Position numbers and translations under genes: made by a program. The notes under the pieces are model-generated. The model saw only the letters and a program-made list of their open reading frames with translations, ran no database searches and had not been told where the DNA came from. This document shows, one piece after another, positions 34,964 to 38,314 of a stretch of 38,314 bases of DNA (position 1 is the first letter of the stretch; each line of letters begins with the position of its first letter). Where the stretch lies: contig CAXYYO010000033.1 in assembly GCA_964293305.1 (NCBI GenBank), forward strand, positions 1-38,314, given 5' to 3'. The stretch is from CALAGJ01 sp964293305 (GTDB lineage: Bacteria; Bacteroidota; Bacteroidia; Chitinophagales; Chitinophagaceae).

Positions 34964-35680
34964 ATGAAGAAAATTTTTAGCCTTGGGTTGTTCATTTGTA
35001 TAATGGTACAGGCAAGAGCACAGGAATTAGTGTATGATACAAACGCTGAAGTAAGAAAAGTGGCATCTTTTGACAGAATAAAAGTAGATGGAGCCATAGC
35101 TGTTTTTTTATCGCAGGGCAATGAGCAGGCTTTGGCAATAAGCTCTGAAGATGGTAAATACAATAATAAAATTGAAACGGAAGTGCGAAATGGTGAGTTA
35201 AGAGTATTTGTAGAAAGTGGAAATTGGAATAACTGGAACTGGGGAAATAAATCCCTAAAAGCTTATATCACTATTACCGATTTAAATGGTTTAGATATCA
35301 ATGGTGCCAGTAGCTGTAAAATAGCCGGGCTATTAAAGGTGGAAGATTTATCCATTGATATTTCCGGTGCCAGCGTAGTACGGGGTGAGATTACTGCGGA
35401 AACTCTTTCCTTTAGTTTGAGTGGTGCATCTATAGCAGAAGTAAAAGGAAATACAACCGAATTAACTGTAGATGCCAGTGGGGCCAGTGGTTTTAGAGGT
35501 TTTGAACTGAGTAGCGAAACCGCAGATGTGAGCGCCAGTGGTGCTTCGGGTATAAGTGTAAATGTGTCAAAAGAATTAGAAGCAAGTGCCAGTGGAGTCA
35601 GTAATATTGGCTATAAAGGAGGAGCTATCATTAAAGATATAGATGTAAGTGGGGGTAGTTCTTTAAAGAAAAAGGATTAA
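34964..35680 (+). CDS. Exported DUF2807 (head-GIN) protein
   Basis: 238 aa. Signal peptide 1-19 (LGLFICIMVQARAQ), then a DUF2807 domain forming a right-handed beta-helix-like repeat: FDRIKVDGAIAVFLSQGNEQ opens it and SGAS-type turns recur (INGASSCKIAG, ISGASVVRGE, LSGASIAEVKG, ASGASGFRGF, ASGASGISVN, ASGVSNIGY). A short basic tail SSLKKKD ends it. The family is common in Bacteroidota and of unknown function, presumably periplasmic or surface. It precedes the tRNA gene. Confidence 0.9.
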   Translation: MKKIFSLGLFICIMVQARAQELVYDTNAEVRKVASFDRIKVDGAIAVFLSQGNEQALAISSEDGKYNNKIETEVRNGELRVFVESGNWNNWNWGNKSLKAYITITDLNGLDINGASSCKIAGLLKVEDLSIDISGASVVRGEITAETLSFSLSGASIAEVKGNTTELTVDASGASGFRGFELSSETADVSASGASGISVNVSKELEASASGVSNIGYKGGAIIKDIDVSGGSSLKKKD

Positions 35681-35693
35681 ATATAAAGATTGG

Positions 35694-35725
35694 TTTGGCT
35701 TATAAGCTATACTCTGCTATATTTG
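35694..35725 (+). promoter_or_regulatory. Promoter of initiator tRNA gene
   Basis: TTTG (35694-35697), 20 nt, then TATATTTG (35718-35725). If the last G is at -4, +1 is 35729, the first base of the mature tRNA, and the TTTG box sits at -35 to -32. Confidence 0.7.
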
Positions 35726-35728
35726 CAC

Positions 35729-35800
<72 letters not shown>

Positions 35801-35806
35801 CTATAT

Positions 35807-35833
35807 AAAAGCTCCGCTTTGAGCGGGGCTTTT
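35807..35833 (+). terminator. Terminator after tRNA-fMet
   Basis: Stem AAAAGCTCCGC / GCGGGGCTTTT (11 bp with one T-G pair), 5-nt loop, then C and T6. It separates the tRNA from era, whose ATG is 20 nt on. Confidence 0.9.
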
Positions 35834-35852
35834 CTTTTTTAAAAAATTTGCG

Positions 35853-36722
35853 ATGAAAAGTGGATTCGTAAGCATTTTTGGTAAACCCAATGCAGGCAAA
35901 AGCACTTTGCTGAATAGTTTGCTACAGGAAAAATTGGCTATTGTAAGTCCAAAAGTGCAAACAACAAGGCATCGCATCAAAGGTTTTTTAAATGAACCCG
36001 GTGTTTACCAAATCATTTTTTCAGATACACCTGGCATCATAGAAACTAAGTACAAACTACATGAGCGTATGATGAAGGCTGTAAAGTCTGCATTAGAAGA
36101 TTGCGATATTGCACTGCTTTTGGTAGATGCAGGGGATAATCCCGAGAATAGCGACTTACTTTTTTCTGCACTCAAACTCAAAGGAAAAGCTATATTAGTG
36201 ATCAACAAATCAGATGCTGTTGGTAAGGTAAAACTTGAATATGCCCAATCCTATTTTAAAGAAAAACCTTATGTACAGGATATCATCACAATATCTGCCC
36301 TCAAACAAAAAAACCTACAAGAATTATTGTCAAAAATAGTGGCATTACTTCCGGAAGCATCACCTTATTATAATGATGAAGATCTGAGTGACTTACCCAC
36401 AAGATTTTTTGTAAGTGAATTAATCAGGGAGCATGTATATGCTTTATTGGATGATGAACTTCCATACCATTCTACCATTCTTATCAATGAATTCAAACAA
36501 CAGGAAAAACTTATAAAAATTCAAGCTGATATTATAGTACAGCGGGAAAGTCAAAAGGCAATCATACTAGGCCAAGGTGGAAGTATGATAAAAAGATTGG
36601 GTATAGAAGCCAGACAATCCATAGAATCATTTTTACAACAAAAAATATATTTGCAGCTCTTTGTAAAAGTTCGTCCGGGGTGGCGCAATAGTGAGTTTAT
36701 GCTAAAGGAGTACGGGTATTAA
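35853..36722 (+). CDS. era: GTPase Era
   Basis: 289 aa ribosome-assembly GTPase that binds the 3' end of 16S rRNA. G1 is GKPNAGKS (10-17), G3 DTPG (58-61), G4 NKSD (118-121). The C-terminal KH domain (about 205-285) contains VQRESQKAIILGQGGSMIK. Full length. It is followed 15 nt later by der, so the two assembly GTPases are likely cotranscribed. The bases before the ATG (AAAATTTGCG) weakly resemble a -7 box. Confidence 0.97.
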   Translation: MKSGFVSIFGKPNAGKSTLLNSLLQEKLAIVSPKVQTTRHRIKGFLNEPGVYQIIFSDTPGIIETKYKLHERMMKAVKSALEDCDIALLLVDAGDNPENSDLLFSALKLKGKAILVINKSDAVGKVKLEYAQSYFKEKPYVQDIITISALKQKNLQELLSKIVALLPEASPYYNDEDLSDLPTRFFVSELIREHVYALLDDELPYHSTILINEFKQQEKLIKIQADIIVQRESQKAIILGQGGSMIKRLGIEARQSIESFLQQKIYLQLFVKVRPGWRNSEFMLKEYGY

Positions 36723-36737
36723 TTTAAATCAGGTATC

Positions 36738-38054
36738 ATGACATTTACAGTAGCAATAGTAGGTAGACCCAATGTGGGTAAAAGCACTTTATTTAATAGA
36801 CTCTTAGAGCAGCGTAAAGCTATTGTAGATGATATTAGTGGCGTTACCAGAGATCGACAATATGGCATAGCAGAATGGAATGGAAAGTCATTCAATATTA
36901 TTGACACCGGTGGTTTTGTGCCAGATAGCGAAGATGTTTTTGAAAAAGCAATTCGAAAGCAAGTAGCCATTGCCATTGAAGAAGCAAATGCTATATTTTT
37001 TGTAGTAGAAGTGGAGTCCGGCATTACAGAATTAGACAAGAGTACAGCTGCATTACTTCGCAGAAGTACAAAACCTGTATTTCTTGTTGTTAATAAAACG
37101 GATAATAGCCAGCGGCTGCTGGAGGCAAATGAATTTTATGCATTAGGCCATGATACAATTTATCCATTAAGTAGCATCAGTGGAAGTGGCACAGGCGAGC
37201 TGCTGGATGATTTGACAGCGCTTATTCCAAAACAAGATGAGGAAGATGTTGATACAGAAAATCAGATTCCAAAATTTGCCATTATCGGGCAACCAAATAC
37301 TGGAAAATCCTCACTTTTAAATGCATTGATAGGAGAGGAGCGAACTATTGTAAGTGATATAGCAGGTACCACTAGAGATACCGTACACACCCATTATAAA
37401 TTATTCCAAAAAGAATTTGTTCTAATAGATACTGCCGGCATTCGCAAAAAGAGTAAGGAAAAAGATGATCTTGAATTTTATTCCATCATCAGGGCTATAC
37501 GTGCCATGGATGAAGCCGATGTTTGTATCCTCATGCTAGATGCTGTAAAGGGCATAACAGCGCAGGATGTAAGTATATTTTCACTGGCATCTCGAAAAGG
37601 AAAAGGCATTGTACTCTTAGTAAATAAATGGGACTTGGTAGAAGAGAAAGCTACCAACACCGCAAAGGAATATGAACAACATGTGCGGCAAAAAATTGCT
37701 CCATTTGTGGACGTGCCCATACTGTTTATATCTGTCAAAGAAAAGCAAAGAATTTTTAAAGCCATAGAAACAGCCATTGAAGTATTTGATAGCAGAAAGA
37801 GGAGAATAACCACAAATATGCTCAATGAAAAATTATTAAAAATTATTGAGAATAACCCAGCACCAATGGTAAGAGGTCATGCTGTTAGAATAAAGTTTAT
37901 CATGCAATTGCCCACTGTGGTACCCTCCTTTGCATTTTACTCCAATCATCCCAACGATATAAAAACACCTTATAAAAATTACTTAGAAAATCAATTGAGA
38001 AAGCTGTTTAATTTTACAGGAGTACCAGTACGGATTTTCTTTAGGAAGAAATAA
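36738..38054 (+). CDS. der: GTPase Der (EngA)
   Basis: 438 aa with two tandem GTPase domains and a KH-like C-terminal domain, needed for 50S subunit maturation. Domain 1: GRPNVGKS (9-16), DTGG (56-59), NKTD (119-122). Domain 2: GQPNTGKS (184-191), DTAG (231-234), NKWD (296-299). The C-terminal part (about 350-437) ends in VPVRIFFRKK, as is typical. Full length. Confidence 0.97.
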   Translation: MTFTVAIVGRPNVGKSTLFNRLLEQRKAIVDDISGVTRDRQYGIAEWNGKSFNIIDTGGFVPDSEDVFEKAIRKQVAIAIEEANAIFFVVEVESGITELDKSTAALLRRSTKPVFLVVNKTDNSQRLLEANEFYALGHDTIYPLSSISGSGTGELLDDLTALIPKQDEEDVDTENQIPKFAIIGQPNTGKSSLLNALIGEERTIVSDIAGTTRDTVHTHYKLFQKEFVLIDTAGIRKKSKEKDDLEFYSIIRAIRAMDEADVCILMLDAVKGITAQDVSIFSLASRKGKGIVLLVNKWDLVEEKATNTAKEYEQHVRQKIAPFVDVPILFISVKEKQRIFKAIETAIEVFDSRKRRITTNMLNEKLLKIIENNPAPMVRGHAVRIKFIMQLPTVVPSFAFYSNHPNDIKTPYKNYLENQLRKLFNFTGVPVRIFFRKK

Positions 38055-38314
38055 AGGAATGCCAAAAAGGTAATGTCTTGTCCTAAAATGGATTTACACA
38101 TTTTAAACAACAAAGAACAACCAAAACCACCAGGGCAATACTCTGGCCCTACAAATCCAAAGCAATATCGTAAACGCAGATATTTCAGTTGACTTTGAAT
38201 TCAAAAATGAAAGGCAAAATAGATAAATATTTGAGGTTGATTTTTGGCAGATTAAATGATTAATACCATATCCAATTACATTATAGTCCAATCTAAATCA
38301 ACAAAAATATAGTT
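38055..38314. other. Gene-free end of window
   Basis: No convincing gene. A 34-codon frame (38088-38192, MDLHILNNKEQPKPPGQYSG...) and an AGGGC/GCCCT stem (38132-38150) are visible. The stretch from 38074 (TGTCTTGTCC...GGATTTACA) has the look of a transposon end, but no matching end or transposase is in the window. Confidence 0.4.

Noticed and set aside
38103..38291. 62-aa minus-strand frame at the window end
   Set aside because: Aromatic and hydrophobic low-information sequence with no family resemblance; likely chance.

Overview
The window is an AT-rich bacterial chromosome segment that looks like Bacteroidota, most likely a Chitinophagaceae-like lineage (inferred from gene content; no marker phylogeny was run). 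The signs are a PF14905-type TonB receptor, DUF2911, DUF2807 and SPOR proteins, a BamD-omega gene pair, little Shine-Dalgarno sequence, and repeated TAnnTTTG promoter elements. Nearly all of it is ordinary core chromosome. I see no CRISPR array, prophage or complete insertion sequence.

Layout. 1-2897 (minus): an acyltransferase-3 membrane protein, a LytS-type sensor kinase and a LytTR response regulator cut by the window edge; the first two genes overlap at a GTGA. 3163-9143: universal stress protein, APC amino acid permease, 2-oxoglutarate dehydrogenase E2, proline dehydrogenase, and an exported carboxypeptidase-regulatory-like protein. 9276-18568 (all plus): deoC, SPOR protein, M20 amidohydrolase, two adjacent paralogous TPR histidine kinases, an MlaE-type permease without its partners, a GH37 trehalase and a DUF2911 lipoprotein. 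18581-21140 (minus): PAP2 phosphatase, L,D-transpeptidase, RNA polymerase omega, BamD. 21302-25144: LolA-like carrier, ferredoxin and LuxC-type acyl-CoA reductase (divergent), short-chain dehydrogenase, pdxJ. 25145-28795: a noncoding stretch with a structured leader, queA, a small unknown exported protein, cysS. 28796-38314: long noncoding gap, TonB receptor, saccharopine dehydrogenase-like enzyme, hemL, DUF2807 protein, initiator tRNA, era, der, and a gene-free end.

How the genes fit together. Envelope building and sensing are prominent (BamD, LolA, MlaE, PAP2, Ldt, TonB receptor, two TPR kinases, LytS/LytTR). Amino acid uptake and breakdown recur (permease, putA, saccharopine dehydrogenase, odhB). 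Translation is represented by the initiator tRNA, cysS, queA, era and der.

The least ordinary signals are regulatory: an 11-nt homopolymer filling a putative promoter spacer of the permease gene, an initiator tRNA whose promoter would start transcription at the mature 5' end, a duplicated start region in the acyltransferase gene, several exported proteins with forced TTG starts, and a cluster of TGATAC/GTATCA sites before an unknown gene. I did not find a convincing new multi-gene system.
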